NCBI GenBank assembly: GCA_947481575.1
Contig: CANKGV010000012.1
Span: forward strand, 1 to 64,000
Origin: Alphaproteobacteria bacterium
GTDB lineage: Bacteria; Pseudomonadota; Alphaproteobacteria; UBA2966; CAIVPW01
Reading direction: 5' to 3'
Length of the DNA: 64,000 nucleotides
The translations under genes and the position numbers were made by a program. The notes beneath the pieces were generated by a model. The model saw only the letters and a list, made by a program, of their open reading frames with translations, did no database searches and was not told where the DNA came from. Positions 1 through 9,696 of this stretch are shown here, piece after piece (the stretch's first letter is position 1; the number at the start of each line of letters is the position of its first letter).

Positions 1-3000
1 CGGGGCGTCGGCAACCGCCGACACGGCGACGTTCAGGGTGGCGACCGTGGTCGAGGATCCGCCCGCACCTTCGGTGCTGGTGGCCGAGACCGTCAGCGAG
101 AAGTCCGCGTCCGAGTTGGCCGCCGGGGTGATCGAGAGACCGCTCAGCTGATCCGGAGTCAGAGTCCACGTGCCGTCACCGTTGTCGGTACCAGCCGAGA
201 GGCTTGCACCGGCGGGGACGCCGGCGATGGTGACGTTGGTGATGCTCTCCGAGCCGTCGGTATCGGTCAGCGCCGTGGCGATGTTGAGCGGGATCGCCGA
301 GTCGTCTTCGGCGCCAGAGGCGTTGGTCACCGTCACGGTCGGCGCGTCGGCAACCGCCGACACGACGACGTTCAGGGTCGCGACGGTCGTGGCGGAACCG
401 CCCGCAGCTTCCGTGCTGGTGGCCGAGACCGTCAGCGAGAAGTCAGCGTCCGAGTTGGCCGCCGGGGTGATGCTCAGGCCCGAGAGCTGGTCCGGGGTCA
501 GAGTCCACGTGCCGTCACCGTTGTCGCTACCAGCGGACAGGCTGGCACCAGCCGGAACGCCGGCGATGGTGACGTTGGTGATCGACTCGGAGCCGTCCAT
601 GTCGGTCAACGCCGCGGCGATGTTCAGCGGAATGTCGCTGTCCTCGCCCCCGGCCGCGTTGGTCACGGTAACCGTCGGCGCATCCGCCACCGGCGAAACT
701 GCAACGTTCAGTGTTGCAATGGTCGTGGCCGAGCCGCCGACGGCCTCCGAGGAGGTGGCAACAACCGTAAGGTCAAAATCCGCATCCGAATTAGCCGGCG
801 GAGTAATGGTCAAACCGCTCAACTGGTCGGGAGTGAGTGTCCACGAGCCGTCACCGTTGTCGGTACCAGCCGACAGCGACGCGCCAGCGGGCACGCCGCT
901 GATCGTAACGCCGCTGATCGACTCAGAGCCGTCCACGTCGGTCAGCGCGACATCGATGTTCAGCGGAATGTCGCTGTCTTCCGCACCACCCGTGTTCGTC
1001 ACCGTCACGATCGGAGCGTCAGCAACCGCGGAAACGGCGACGTTCAGCGTGGCCACGGTCGTGGCTTCGCCCCCGGCAACTTCCGTACTGGTGGCGGTCA
1101 CCGTCAGTGAGAATTCGCCATACGAACTAGCCGATGGCGTGATGCTCAGGCCGCCCAGTTGGTCCGGCGTCAGAGTCCACGAGCCATCACCGTTGTCGGT
1201 ACCGGCCGACAAGGAAGCGCCCGCGGGAACGCCGCTGATCGTCAGGCTGGAAATCGACTCCGACCCATCAACGTCGCTGAGCGCCACGCCGATATCGAGC
1301 GGGATATCGGTGTCTTCGTCGCCCGTCGCGTTGGTGACCGTAACAATCGGCGCGTCCGCCACGGGCGAGACCGCAACATTCAGCGTCGCCACCGTCGTCG
1401 CAGAACCGCCCGCGGCCTCGGTGGTCGTCGCGGAAACCGTCAAAGCGAAGTCGGCGTCGGAGTTGGCCGGCGGCGTGATGCTAAGGCCCGACAGTTGATC
1501 CGGAGTCAGAGTCCACGTGCCGTCACCGTTGTCGGTACCAGCGGACAGGCTGGCGCCCGCCGGAACGCCGGCGATGGTGACGTTCGTGATCGACTCGGAG
1601 CCATCCGTATCGGTCAGCGCCGTGGCGATGTTGAGCGGGATCGCCGAGTCTTCTGCGCCGGTGGTGTCGGTGACGGTCACGGTCGGAGCATCCGCCACGG
1701 GCGAAACCGCAACGCTCAGCGTAGCGACCGTCGTCGCGGAACCGCCCGCGGCCTCGGACGAGGTTGCAGAAACCGTTAAGTCAAACGACGCGTCCGAGTT
1801 CGCGGCCGGCGTAATGGCTAGGTCAGCAAGTTGATCCGGTGTCAGCGTCCACGAACCGTCGCCATTGTCGGTACCGGCCGAGAGCGTTGCGCCCGCAGGC
1901 ACTCCGCTAATGGTGACGTTGGAGATCGATTCCGACCCGTCCACGTCGGTCAGCGCGACGCCAATGTTCAACGGGATCGCCGAGTCCTCGGCGCCCGAAG
2001 TGTTGGTCACCGTCACGGTCGGCTCATCGGCCACGGCCGACACCGCCACATTGAACGTACCCACAGTCGTCGACAGCGCGCCGCTGGCCTCGACCGATGT
2101 AGCGGTAACCGTCAGATCAAAGTCCGCATCGGAGTTGACCGCCGGAGTGATCGAGAGGCCGTTCAGCTGATCCGGAGTCAGAGTCCACGAACCGTCGCCG
2201 TTATCGGAACCGGCGGACAGGGATGCCCCCGCGGGCACGCCGCTGATCGTGACAGTGGAAATCGACTCAGAGCCGTCAACGTCGGCCAACGCCGCACCGA
2301 TGTTAAGCGGAATGTCGCTGTCCTCGGCACCGGCCGCGTCGGTTACGGTCACCGTCGGCGGGTCGGCCACCGGCGATACGGCAACGTTCAGTGTCGCCAC
2401 CGTCGTCGCCGATCCGCCCGCGGCCTCTGTCGCCGTTGCAGAAACCGTAAGGTCAAAGTCGAGATCCGAGTTCGACGGCGGAGTGATTGTCAGACCATTC
2501 AACTGATCCGGGGTCAGCGTCCACGAACCGTCGCCGTTGTCGGTACCGGCCGACAGGGAAGCTCCGGCGGGAACGCCGCTAATCGTGACGCTGGTGATCG
2601 ACTCGGAACCGTCATGATCGTTCAGGGCAGCGCCGATGTTCAGCGGAATGTCGCTGTCTTCGGCGCCCGTAGCGTCCGTTACCGTCACGGTCGGCGCGTC
2701 GGCCACCGGAGATACCGCAACATTCAGCGTGGCGACCGCGGTCGCAGTACCGCCGCCCGCTTCCGTCGAAGTTGCCGAAACCGTTAGATCAAACGTCGCG
2801 TCCGAATTGGCCGGCGGCGTAATCGTCAGGCCGTTCAACTGATCCGGAGTCAGAGTCCACGAACCGTCGCCGTTGTCGGTACCCGCCGACAGCGCCGCTC
2901 CGGCGGGCACACCGCTGATCGTCACGCTGGTGATCGATTCGGAACCGTCCACGTCATTCAACGCGGCGGAGATGTTCAGCGGAATGTCGCTGTCCTCAGC

Positions 3001-4340
3001 GCCAGCCGCGTTGGTCACGGTAACGGTCGGCGCATCGGCGACCGGTGACACCGCAACGTTCAGCGTCGCGACCGTCGCAGCGGAACCGCCGGCCGCCTCG
3101 GTCGCAGTCGCGGTAACCGTCAGGTCAAAAGCTGCATCCGAGTTAGGCGGCGGCGTAATGGTGAGCCCCGTCAACTGATCCGCAGACAGGGTCCAGGAAC
3201 CATCGCCGTTGTCCGTACCGGCGGACAGCACCGCGCCGGCAGGCACACCACTGATCGTGACGCTGGAGATCGATTCGGAACCATCCACGTCGTTCAGCGA
3301 CGCCGCGATGTTCAGCGGAATATCGCTGTCCTCGGCCCCGGTGGCGTTGGTAACCGTCACCGTCGGCGCATCGGCAACCGGCGACACAGCAACATTCAGT
3401 GTCGCGACCGTGGTGGCCGAGCCGCCCGTGGCTTCGGTCGAGGTTGCGGAAACCGTCAGATCGAATGCCACATCGGAATTCACCGGCGGGGTGATTGTCA
3501 GACCGCTCAGCTGTTGCGGCGTCAGGGTCCACGAGCCGTCGCCGTTGTCCGTGCCGGCAGAAAGTGCTGCGCCGGCAGGAACTCCGCTGATGATCACACT
3601 GGTGATCGATTCGGAACCGTCAACGTCGTTCAGCACCGCGCCGATGTTCAGCGCGATGTCGCTGTCCTCGGCGCCAGATGCGGCCGTCACCGTTACGGTC
3701 GGCACGTCGGCCACCGCATTGATCGCCACACTCAAAGTGGCAACGGTCGTGGCAGAGCCGCCAGCGGCCTCGCTCGACGTCGCCGACACCGTGAGGTTGA
3801 AGGCACCGCTGGTGTTGGGAGCAGGCGTGATCGTAAGGCCATTCAATTGCCCCGGCGTCAGCGTCCACGCGCCGTTGCCGTTATCCGTGCCGGCCGAGAG
3901 CACCGCGCCGGCGGGCACGCCGGCAATGGTGACGCTGGTGATGGATTCCGACCCATCGGCGTCGGTCAGCGCCGCGCCGAGGTTCAAGGCGATCGGCGTG
4001 TCTTCGTCGCCGGTGACATTCGTGACCGTCACGGTCGGCGCATCGGCAACCGCCGAGACGGCAACAGCCAGGGTGGTCGTAGAGGTGGCCGTCATCCCGC
4101 TCGACGATTCGGTCGAGGTAGCGGAAACGGTCAGGTCGAAGTCGGCATCGGAATTGGCGGCGGGCGTAATGGTCAGGCCAGCCAACTGCGCGGGAGTCAG
4201 CGTCCAAGTGCCGTCGCCGTTGTTTGTCCCGGCCGAAAGAACCGCGCCGCTGGGAACGCCCGCAATCGTGACGTTCGAGATGGACTCAGAGCCGTCGGTG
4301 TCCGTCAGGGCCGCGCTGATGTTGAGCGCGATCGAATGAT
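1..4340 (-). repeat. Tandem ~336-bp (112-aa) coding repeats; 13 anchor occurrences visible
   Basis: Anchor 'g[a/c/g]gtcca' (codons of the WTLTP motif) at 162, 501, 837, 1173, 1509, 1845, 2181, 2517, 2853, 3189, 3525, 3861, 4200: spacing 336 bp except two of 339 bp. Confidence 0.93.
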
Positions 4341-6072
4341 CTTCGGCGCCGGAAGCGGCAGACGCTGACAGGTTCGGCGCCGAAGCCGCCAGGTCCGGCG
4401 GCGGAGCTGCTGGCGCGTTGTTCTGCGTGGTGTCGCCGGCAAAGAAGTTGGGCTGCACCAGCGGTGCCGACACTTCGCCGATCTGCGTCGGAGTCGAATT
4501 GAACGCGTTTTGCGAGAGCGCCCCGCTCCCGACCGTGGGCCAGTTGGGTTGGTCCGGGGCAGGCGCCGGAGTGTTGGCGCCGGCAAAGCCAGTGCCGCCC
4601 GCAGCGGTCGCCACCAAGTCGCCCAGCGTCCCGCCGGTCAGGGCCTGTTCGAACGCTTTCTGCGCCGCGCCGGCCGCGTCGCCCCCCAGCGCCTGGGCCT
4701 GCTGGAAGGCAATCTGCGCCGCCGCTTGCGCGATGTTCACGGTACCCGGATCGATACCAGCCTGCAGCGCCTGCGTGACCGCGTCGCCGCCTGCCGGGGC
4801 GTTGGCAGCGTTCGCTGCGGTGGCGGTGCCCGGAGCAGCCGTTGCCGGTGCGCCTAGATCATCAAACGCCGGCGCCGCGGCCGCGGCGGGGGCAGCAGCC
4901 GCAGTCTGAGTCGGCGCAGCCGGAGCACCGTCGCCCGTCACCGGTGCGCCGCCCGCAGCGGCATCAGCCGCAGCCGGCGCGGCTGCGGCGGCCTGAGTCG
5001 GTGCGGCAGGAGCCGCGTCACCAGCAGGGGCAGCGGCAGGGGCATCGCCTGCGGGCGCCGCTCCCGCTGGAGCGGCCGGAGCGGCCTCACCAGCAGGGGT
5101 ACGCGCCGGGTTGTTCTGGTTCTGCAGATTGTTGTTGATCGTCTGATGCAGCATGTCGACCGCATGGCCGAACATCTGGTTCACCTGCGACTGTGGCATC
5201 ACCACCGGCGCGGTCGGAATCGTAAAGAAGCTGGCGATTGTCGTGGTCTGGAACGGCTGGTTCAACACCGTCGTGCCGGCGGAGTTGGTCACCGTAATTT
5301 CGCCGGTGATGCCGGTCTGTTCCTGCAGCAGCGTGATGGTGTTGGCTTCGCCTTCGGCGGCCGCCTGCACGGCGACCTGCGTGCCACGGATGCCGATGGT
5401 CGCCACCGGCGTGCGGACCGTCATTGCGTCCGAGCCCGACTTAGCGATCGCGCCCGACACGAACGAGAACACGCCTTGGACCACCGAGAACGCCGATGTG
5501 CCGGTGTGGCTGGTAGCGTCGTAGACCAGTTCGTCGAGCACCATGCGGGCGCCGCCGCCCACGGTGAAGGTGCTGTTGTCGACAAACGTCACCGCCAGCG
5601 CGCCGTCGCGGCCGGTCTCCATGACGTCGCCCTGGTAAACCTTGTCGCCGACGCTCAGCTGTACGCGCGTGCCGTCGGCGCGAATCGCGAACGCGGCGCC
5701 GGTGGCCGTTTCAACGGTGCCGATCGGCTGGTTGCCGATGGCGCCGCCTTGCTGCGCAACCTGCAGCGGCGCGCCCACGTGGGCCAAACGATCGATCATG
5801 TCCGGCGGCATCGAGGCGCCGCCGGCGGTCTGCAAGGTCGGCGAAGTCCCGACGCTGAAGTAGTCCTGCACCACGGTGGTGCTGCCGTCGGCCCCCTTGA
5901 TGACGAGGTCGTTGCCCGCCTGGCTGAACTCCGCGGTCAGCAGCATCGTGCCGCCCGGAATCACCATGTGCCCGCCGGTGTCGGCATGAAGGACTGTGGT
6001 CGGGCTCGCGACCGAAGCCATTTGCTTCAGGTCGTGGGTCGTCAGACCAAAGGAGATGTCGCCGGCTGCCAT
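1..6072 (-). CDS. Giant FecR-domain protein with tandem Ig/cadherin-like repeats, probable secreted adhesin (3' end beyond the left window edge)
   Basis: Minus-strand reading from ATG at 6072: MAAGDISFGLTTHDLKQMASVASPTTVLHADTGGHMVIPGG...; FecR-like segment VYQGDVMETGRDGALAVTFVDNSTFTVGGGARMVLDELVYD; Ala/Pro-rich linker; then repeats ...ALTDxDGSESITSVTISGVPAGAxLSAGTDNGDGSWTLTPDQLNGLTITPPxNSDAxFDLTVSATSTEAxGGSATTVATLNVAVSPVADAPTVTVTNATGAEDSDIPLNI. No stop seen down to base 1, which is why it is missing from the ORF track. Confidence 0.9.
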   Translation of the reverse strand, partial: MAAGDISFGLTTHDLKQMASVASPTTVLHADTGGHMVIPGGTMLLTAEFSQAGNDLVIKGADGSTTVVQDYFSVGTSPTLQTAGGASMPPDMIDRLAHVGAPLQVAQQGGAIGNQPIGTVETATGAAFAIRADGTRVQLSVGDKVYQGDVMETGRDGALAVTFVDNSTFTVGGGARMVLDELVYDATSHTGTSAFSVVQGVFSFVSGAIAKSGSDAMTVRTPVATIGIRGTQVAVQAAAEGEANTITLLQEQTGITGEITVTNSAGTTVLNQPFQTTTIASFFTIPTAPVVMPQSQVNQMFGHAVDMLHQTINNNLQNQNNPARTPAGEAAPAAPAGAAPAGDAPAAAPAGDAAPAAPTQAAAAAPAAADAAAGGAPVTGDGAPAAPTQTAAAAPAAAAAPAFDDLGAPATAAPGTATAANAANAPAGGDAVTQALQAGIDPGTVNIAQAAAQIAFQQAQALGGDAAGAAQKAFEQALTGGTLGDLVATAAGGTGFAGANTPAPAPDQPNWPTVGSGALSQNAFNSTPTQIGEVSAPLVQPNFFAGDTTQNNAPAAPPPDLAASAPNLSASAASGAEDHSIALNISAALTDTDGSESISNVTIAGVPSGAVLSAGTNNGDGTWTLTPAQLAGLTITPAANSDADFDLTVSATSTESSSGMTATSTTTLAVAVSAVADAPTVTVTNVTGDEDTPIALNLGAALTDADGSESITSVTIAGVPAGAVLSAGTDNGNGAWTLTPGQLNGLTITPAPNTSGAFNLTVSATSSEAAGGSATTVATLSVAINAVADVPTVTVTAASGAEDSDIALNIGAVLNDVDGSESITSVIISGVPAGAALSAGTDNGDGSWTLTPQQLSGLTITPPVNSDVAFDLTVSATSTEATGGSATTVATLNVAVSPVADAPTVTVTNATGAEDSDIPLNIAASLNDVDGSESISSVTISGVPAGAVLSAGTDNGDGSWTLSADQLTGLTITPPPNSDAAFDLTVTATATEAAGGSAATVATLNVAVSPVADAPTVTVTNAAGAEDSDIPLNISAALNDVDGSESITSVTISGVPAGAALSAGTDNGDGSWTLTPDQLNGLTITPPANSDATFDLTVSATSTEAGGGTATAVATLNVAVSPVADAPTVTVTDATGAEDSDIPLNIGAALNDHDGSESITSVTISGVPAGASLSAGTDNGDGSWTLTPDQLNGLTITPPSNSDLDFDLTVSATATEAAGGSATTVATLNVAVSPVADPPTVTVTDAAGAEDSDIPLNIGAALADVDGSESISTVTISGVPAGASLSAGSDNGDGSWTLTPDQLNGLSITPAVNSDADFDLTVTATSVEASGALSTTVGTFNVAVSAVADEPTVTVTNTSGAEDSAIPLNIGVALTDVDGSESISNVTISGVPAGATLSAGTDNGDGSWTLTPDQLADLAITPAANSDASFDLTVSATSSEAAGGSATTVATLSVAVSPVADAPTVTVTDTTGAEDSAIPLNIATALTDTDGSESITNVTIAGVPAGASLSAGTDNGDGTWTLTPDQLSGLSITPPANSDADFALTVSATTTEAAGGSATTVATLNVAVSPVADAPIVTVTNATGDEDTDIPLDIGVALSDVDGSESISSLTISGVPAGASLSAGTDNGDGSWTLTPDQLGGLSITPSASSYGEFSLTVTATSTEVAGGEATTVATLNVAVSAVADAPIVTVTNTGGAEDSDIPLNIDVALTDVDGSESISGVTISGVPAGASLSAGTDNGDGSWTLTPDQLSGLTITPPANSDADFDLTVVATSSEAVGGSATTIATLNVAVSPVADAPTVTVTNAAGGEDSDIPLNIAAALTDMDGSESITNVTIAGVPAGASLSAGSDNGDGTWTLTPDQLSGLSITPAANSDADFSLTVSATSTEAAGGSATTVATLNVVVSAVADAPTVTVTNASGAEDDSAIPLNIATALTDTDGSESITNVTIAGVPAGASLSAGTDNGDGTWTLTPDQLSGLSITPAANSDADFSLTVSATSTEGAGGSSTTVATLNVAVSAVADAP

Positions 6073-6322
6073 GGGAGTACCTGCAAGGTGAACGTCTATT
6101 CGATAGGGGGAATATCGCGCGCGGCAGGGTCGGCGGCAAGCAGAAAAGCGCTAAAAGCCAAATAATATCAAATACTTAGCGGCAAGTTCGCAATCCCATA
6201 GCGCGCGTGAGGGTATGACCAGGACTGCGCCCGTAACGTCTTGATTCGGCGTGGTTCCTTCCTTACAGCAAGCTGAAGAACCGACCGACCGTTCGCGTTT
6301 TGCGAAGGCCCGGGCGCCAAAT

Positions 6323-8011
6323 TCAGTTGACGGATTCCAGCGTGGCGGCGACGCGAACCAGCGCCTGGGACCGGGTCCAGGGGTCCCCGATCGCTTGGGA
6401 CTCCGCCAGCGCCCGGTGCAATGCTTCGCGCGCAGCGGCGCTGTCGCCGCTCTTGGCGCTCACGGTCGCCGCGTTGCACAGCAGCCATACTCGGTCGAGT
6501 GCGCTGGTCAGCTTGCCCGACTCGGCAAACGCCTCGCCGCGGGCGCGCTCGGCCCCCCCGGTGTCGCCGGCGCCGGCTTTGGCAACCGCCAAGCTCCACA
6601 GCGCTTCAGCGCGCAACCGGCCGTCGCTGACGGTCGGGATCACCGCCTCGGCTTGGGCAATCGCGCCGGCGCCTGCAAGCGCCCGGGCGACCGTCGCAAT
6701 CGCCGTGGCGCGCGTGTAAGCCTTGCCCGCATCAACCGCGTTAGCCTCGGCCAGCGCCTGATCGAGCGCGTGCTGTGCCGCGTCCTGGGCACCGGCAACG
6801 GCCCGCTCCGACGCCACCGCCGCCAGCACCGTGGTGCGGAACTGCGGCTCTGGAATCATTGCGACGGCGGCCAGCGCCCCATCGATGTCGCCGCCCGCTG
6901 CCGCCGCGGCCGCCAGCGCCGCCAGCACCACGCGGCGCTGGTTGGGGTCGGTGATCTCGGCCAGCGCGCGCCATGCCTCCGCCTGCCGCCCCAACCCCGC
7001 CAGAGCAGCGGCGACAGCGGCTTTGGCGCCCTCGCGCGGCTCCTCGGCCAGTCCATCGACCAGCCCGCGCGCCGCGTCCAGCACGGCATCCGCCGCGGGT
7101 GCGCCGAGCCGCCCGAGGCTCACCGCGAGTTCGCATAGCATCTCCACTGGCGCCGCCAAGGCCGACAACTGCGGCGCCAGCGCCGCCAGTTGCGCTACCG
7201 TCGCGGCCACCGCGGCATCGTCGTGCCGCCGCGCCTGGGCGCGGGCGATCGCGGTCAGCGCCCGGGCGCGGGCCGCATCGTCGGGAATCACCGCCGCTGC
7301 GCCGATGGCGGCTTCAGTGTCCCCCGCTTCGGCCCGCGCACTGGCGATGTCGCGCAGCGCCGCAATCACGAGGCGGGGGTCGGAGATCCGCGCCGCCGTT
7401 GCGAACGCAGCATCCACCCCCTGGGTGCGGGCCTCGGCCGCCACGATTTGCCCGAGCGTCCAGTCCCGGAAGCGGTCGTCGAACACTGCTTTCACCGACT
7501 CGCTCGCCTCGTTGAGCAGGCAAGCGGTCGTCGGCGCCGCAAAACAGGCGCTGACATCGCGCGTTGGATCGGCGCGCTCGGCCTGCCCGCGCCCTCCCAC
7601 CAAGCCGCGGGTTTCCGGCCGCGCCAGCAACTTGGCCGCCGCCGCCTGCACCTGATCGGCGCGCGCGGCATCAAGCCTGGCGCCCAATTCGATTGCACGG
7701 GTAGTGAATTCGAGGTGGCTAAGCAGCGCCTCGGTGGCGCGGCCGTCCTGTTCCAGGCCCGAACGGCGCTGGTACGCGCGGATCGCATCGCGGGTGTCGT
7801 CGTTACTGCGGCCGTCGGCGACCCCACGTAAATCGCCGAATTCGATCAGCAATTCCTGAATCCGCTGCATCAGCGGACTGGGCGGCAGGGTATCGGGCAT
7901 CGGCACCAGAAGTGCCGGGGTGGCCAGCGCGGCAACCTGGACGCCCGGGGCGCGCAGCCCCACGGAAGGGGCGAGCCCAGCCCACGCAGGCGCCGCGGCG
8001 GCCAGCGCCAC
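6323..8011 (-). CDS. Exported protein with peptidoglycan-binding-like N-terminal region and Ala-rich helical repeats (start uncertain)
   Basis: ORF 6323..8125, but its first ~30 codons are the tRNA-Arg gene (VAQLDRAPDYESGGREFESLRAR). Mature part: ...LMQRIQELLIEFGDLRGVADGRSNDDTRDAIRAYQRRSGLEQDGRAT, PG-binding-like. GTG at 8011 used as a provisional start. Confidence 0.6.
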   Translation of the reverse strand: MALAAAAPAWAGLAPSVGLRAPGVQVAALATPALLVPMPDTLPPSPLMQRIQELLIEFGDLRGVADGRSNDDTRDAIRAYQRRSGLEQDGRATEALLSHLEFTTRAIELGARLDAARADQVQAAAAKLLARPETRGLVGGRGQAERADPTRDVSACFAAPTTACLLNEASESVKAVFDDRFRDWTLGQIVAAEARTQGVDAAFATAARISDPRLVIAALRDIASARAEAGDTEAAIGAAAVIPDDAARARALTAIARAQARRHDDAAVAATVAQLAALAPQLSALAAPVEMLCELAVSLGRLGAPAADAVLDAARGLVDGLAEEPREGAKAAVAAALAGLGRQAEAWRALAEITDPNQRRVVLAALAAAAAAGGDIDGALAAVAMIPEPQFRTTVLAAVASERAVAGAQDAAQHALDQALAEANAVDAGKAYTRATAIATVARALAGAGAIAQAEAVIPTVSDGRLRAEALWSLAVAKAGAGDTGGAERARGEAFAESGKLTSALDRVWLLCNAATVSAKSGDSAAAREALHRALAESQAIGDPWTRSQALVRVAATLESVN

Positions 8012-8039
8012 AGCCAGGATTCCTGCGGGTATCGAGAAA

Positions 8040-8116
8040 TGGCGCGCCCGGAGAGATTCGAACTCCCGACCCCCAGATTCGTAGTCTGGTGCTCTATCCA
8101 GCTGAGCTACGGGCGC
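8040..8116 (-). tRNA. tRNA-Arg (anticodon ACG), CCA encoded
   Basis: Reverse complement GCGCCCGTAGCTCAGCTGGATAGAGCACCAGACTACGAATCTGGGGGTCGGGAGTTCGAATCTCTCCGGGCGCGCCA folds as a cloverleaf; anticodon stem CCAGA/TCTGG, loop CTACGAA. Confidence 0.95.
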
Positions 8117-8407
8117 ATGTGCCATCCGCGTGCACGGTGCAAGAGGCGGCGGCGAAGCGCGCGAACCTAGTCAAATTCACCGCCTAGAGCAAGGGAACCC
8201 CACCGCGCTATCGCGGCAACACTATCCGAGATTCTCCAGACTCCGCCTTGTTTTGCGACTTGTCCCGCCCGGAGCCATTGGTTTAGAATCGACACGAACT
8301 TGAATCGTTACGCGAATGTTTTGCCACACAACGCTGATCGTTCGCTATTTTGTCGTGGTCGTTCTTTCGGGCGGCGCCGAATCATTAACGCAAAGGTGAG
8401 TGCATCC

Positions 8408-9616
8408 ATGCTGCACGGGGGATGGCGCAACGGTGCACTCAAGACGAGTGTACTGGGGTCATTGGTACTGCTTTCTGGTTGTTCGTTCGCGTCGAACGGA
8501 ATGTTTCCGTCCCTGACGGGGCGTTCCGCCACCGCTCCTGCGCAGCAGCAGGCTGCCGCTGCCACTCCGGCCGCGCAAACCGTCGCCACCACCCCACAGT
8601 TGTCGCCCACTTCGGCGCCGCCTGCGCTGGGCACCACGAACTTCGCGCCGCCGTCGGTGACGCAGTTGCCCAACACCGGAACGTTCGTCGGCCAAAAGGT
8701 CGTGGAGCACCGCGGTGAGTTGGTAACGCTGCAATCCACCATCATCCAGCGCAACCAGGCGCTGCAGCAGGCGCGCCAAAAGACCACCGACGACGCGGAA
8801 AAGTATCACGGCACCTTGGCGGCGATTAACACTCGCCTGCAGATCGGCACGACGCCGGGCAACCCGGTGTTGACGAGTCAGTGGCGCGCCGCCCAGCAGC
8901 AGCTCGAAGCGCTGTCGGCCGATATCGCCACCCTCAATAGCGTCGCCAATGACGTCGCGTCCGATTCGGCTATGGCGGCCTATCTGCTGGAAGCAGCCCG
9001 CGCCACCTATGGGCTGGCCGGCGCGATCGATGAAGACCATCGGCAGCTCGCGATTCTGGAAGATGAAACCAACCGCACCGTCGTCTTGATCGATCGCCTA
9101 CTCAACGAGCTGTCGACCGACATCAGCCGCCAAACCGCGTATCTCGGCAGCGAACGGCGCAATCTGCAAACGGTTTCGGTCGCCATTCAGAACGGCGAGA
9201 TTCTTGGCAACGCGCTCTCCAATCGTGCGTTCGTCAGCCTCGGCACGATCAGCAACCCGGCCACCGGCACATTCGCCGCGGTCACCCCGCAGGTTGCACC
9301 GGGCGTGGCCACTTCGGACCAGCCGTTGGTCGTGATCCGCTTCGACCGCGCCAACGTCCAGTATCAACAGCCGTTGTACAACGCGATCTCGGCCGTGCTC
9401 GACCGTTCGCCGCAAGCGAACTTCGATCTGGTCGCCGTGGCAGCAGCTCAAGGTACGGCCGCCAACGTTGCGCTGAACTCCTCGCGGGTGAAGCAAAACG
9501 CCGACGAAGTGGTGCGTGCGCTGACCGATATGGGCCTACCGGCGAGTCGGCTGCGCCTGTCGTCGACCAACAATCCCGACGTTTCCACCAACGAAGTCCG
9601 GATCTACGTCCGCTAA
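8408..9616 (+). CDS. Lipoprotein with C-terminal OmpA-like domain
   Basis: MLHGGWRNGALKTSVLGSLVLLSGCSF lipobox; C-terminal SSRVKQNADEVVRALTDMGLPASRLRLSSTNNPDVSTNEVRIYVR resembles OmpA family. Start moved inward from ORF-track 8300. Confidence 0.65.
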   Translation: MLHGGWRNGALKTSVLGSLVLLSGCSFASNGMFPSLTGRSATAPAQQQAAAATPAAQTVATTPQLSPTSAPPALGTTNFAPPSVTQLPNTGTFVGQKVVEHRGELVTLQSTIIQRNQALQQARQKTTDDAEKYHGTLAAINTRLQIGTTPGNPVLTSQWRAAQQQLEALSADIATLNSVANDVASDSAMAAYLLEAARATYGLAGAIDEDHRQLAILEDETNRTVVLIDRLLNELSTDISRQTAYLGSERRNLQTVSVAIQNGEILGNALSNRAFVSLGTISNPATGTFAAVTPQVAPGVATSDQPLVVIRFDRANVQYQQPLYNAISAVLDRSPQANFDLVAVAAAQGTAANVALNSSRVKQNADEVVRALTDMGLPASRLRLSSTNNPDVSTNEVRIYVR

Positions 9617-9647
9617 CACGGACGCCGAACCGGGACGAACACCTAAG

Positions 9648-9672
9648 CGCCCTCCCCCGTTGGGGGAGGGCG
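9648..9672. terminator. Strong hairpin between convergent genes
   Basis: CGCCCTCCCCC-gtt-GGGGGAGGGCG perfect inverted repeat; no clear T-tract. Confidence 0.6.
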
Positions 9673-9696
9673 ACTGGCGCTGCCCCGCTCAGCGCG

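Noticed and set aside
170-4339. Long plus-strand ORFs (170..1498, 1517..1834, 1831..2787, 3209..4339 etc.)
   Set aside because: Antisense or out-of-frame readings of the minus-strand tandem repeats; the 3n repeat period keeps several frames open.
1-4340. Regular direct repeats as a possible CRISPR or satellite array
   Set aside because: Period is 336 bp, in frame, encodes a conserved Ig-like domain; no repeat/spacer structure.
5146-6165. 339-aa plus ORF
   Set aside because: Antisense to the FecR-domain N-terminus of the giant repeat protein.
7912-8187. Plus ORF containing GAPGEIRTPDPQIRSLVLYPAELRAH
   Set aside because: Antisense translation of the tRNA-Arg gene, another known type of spurious protein.
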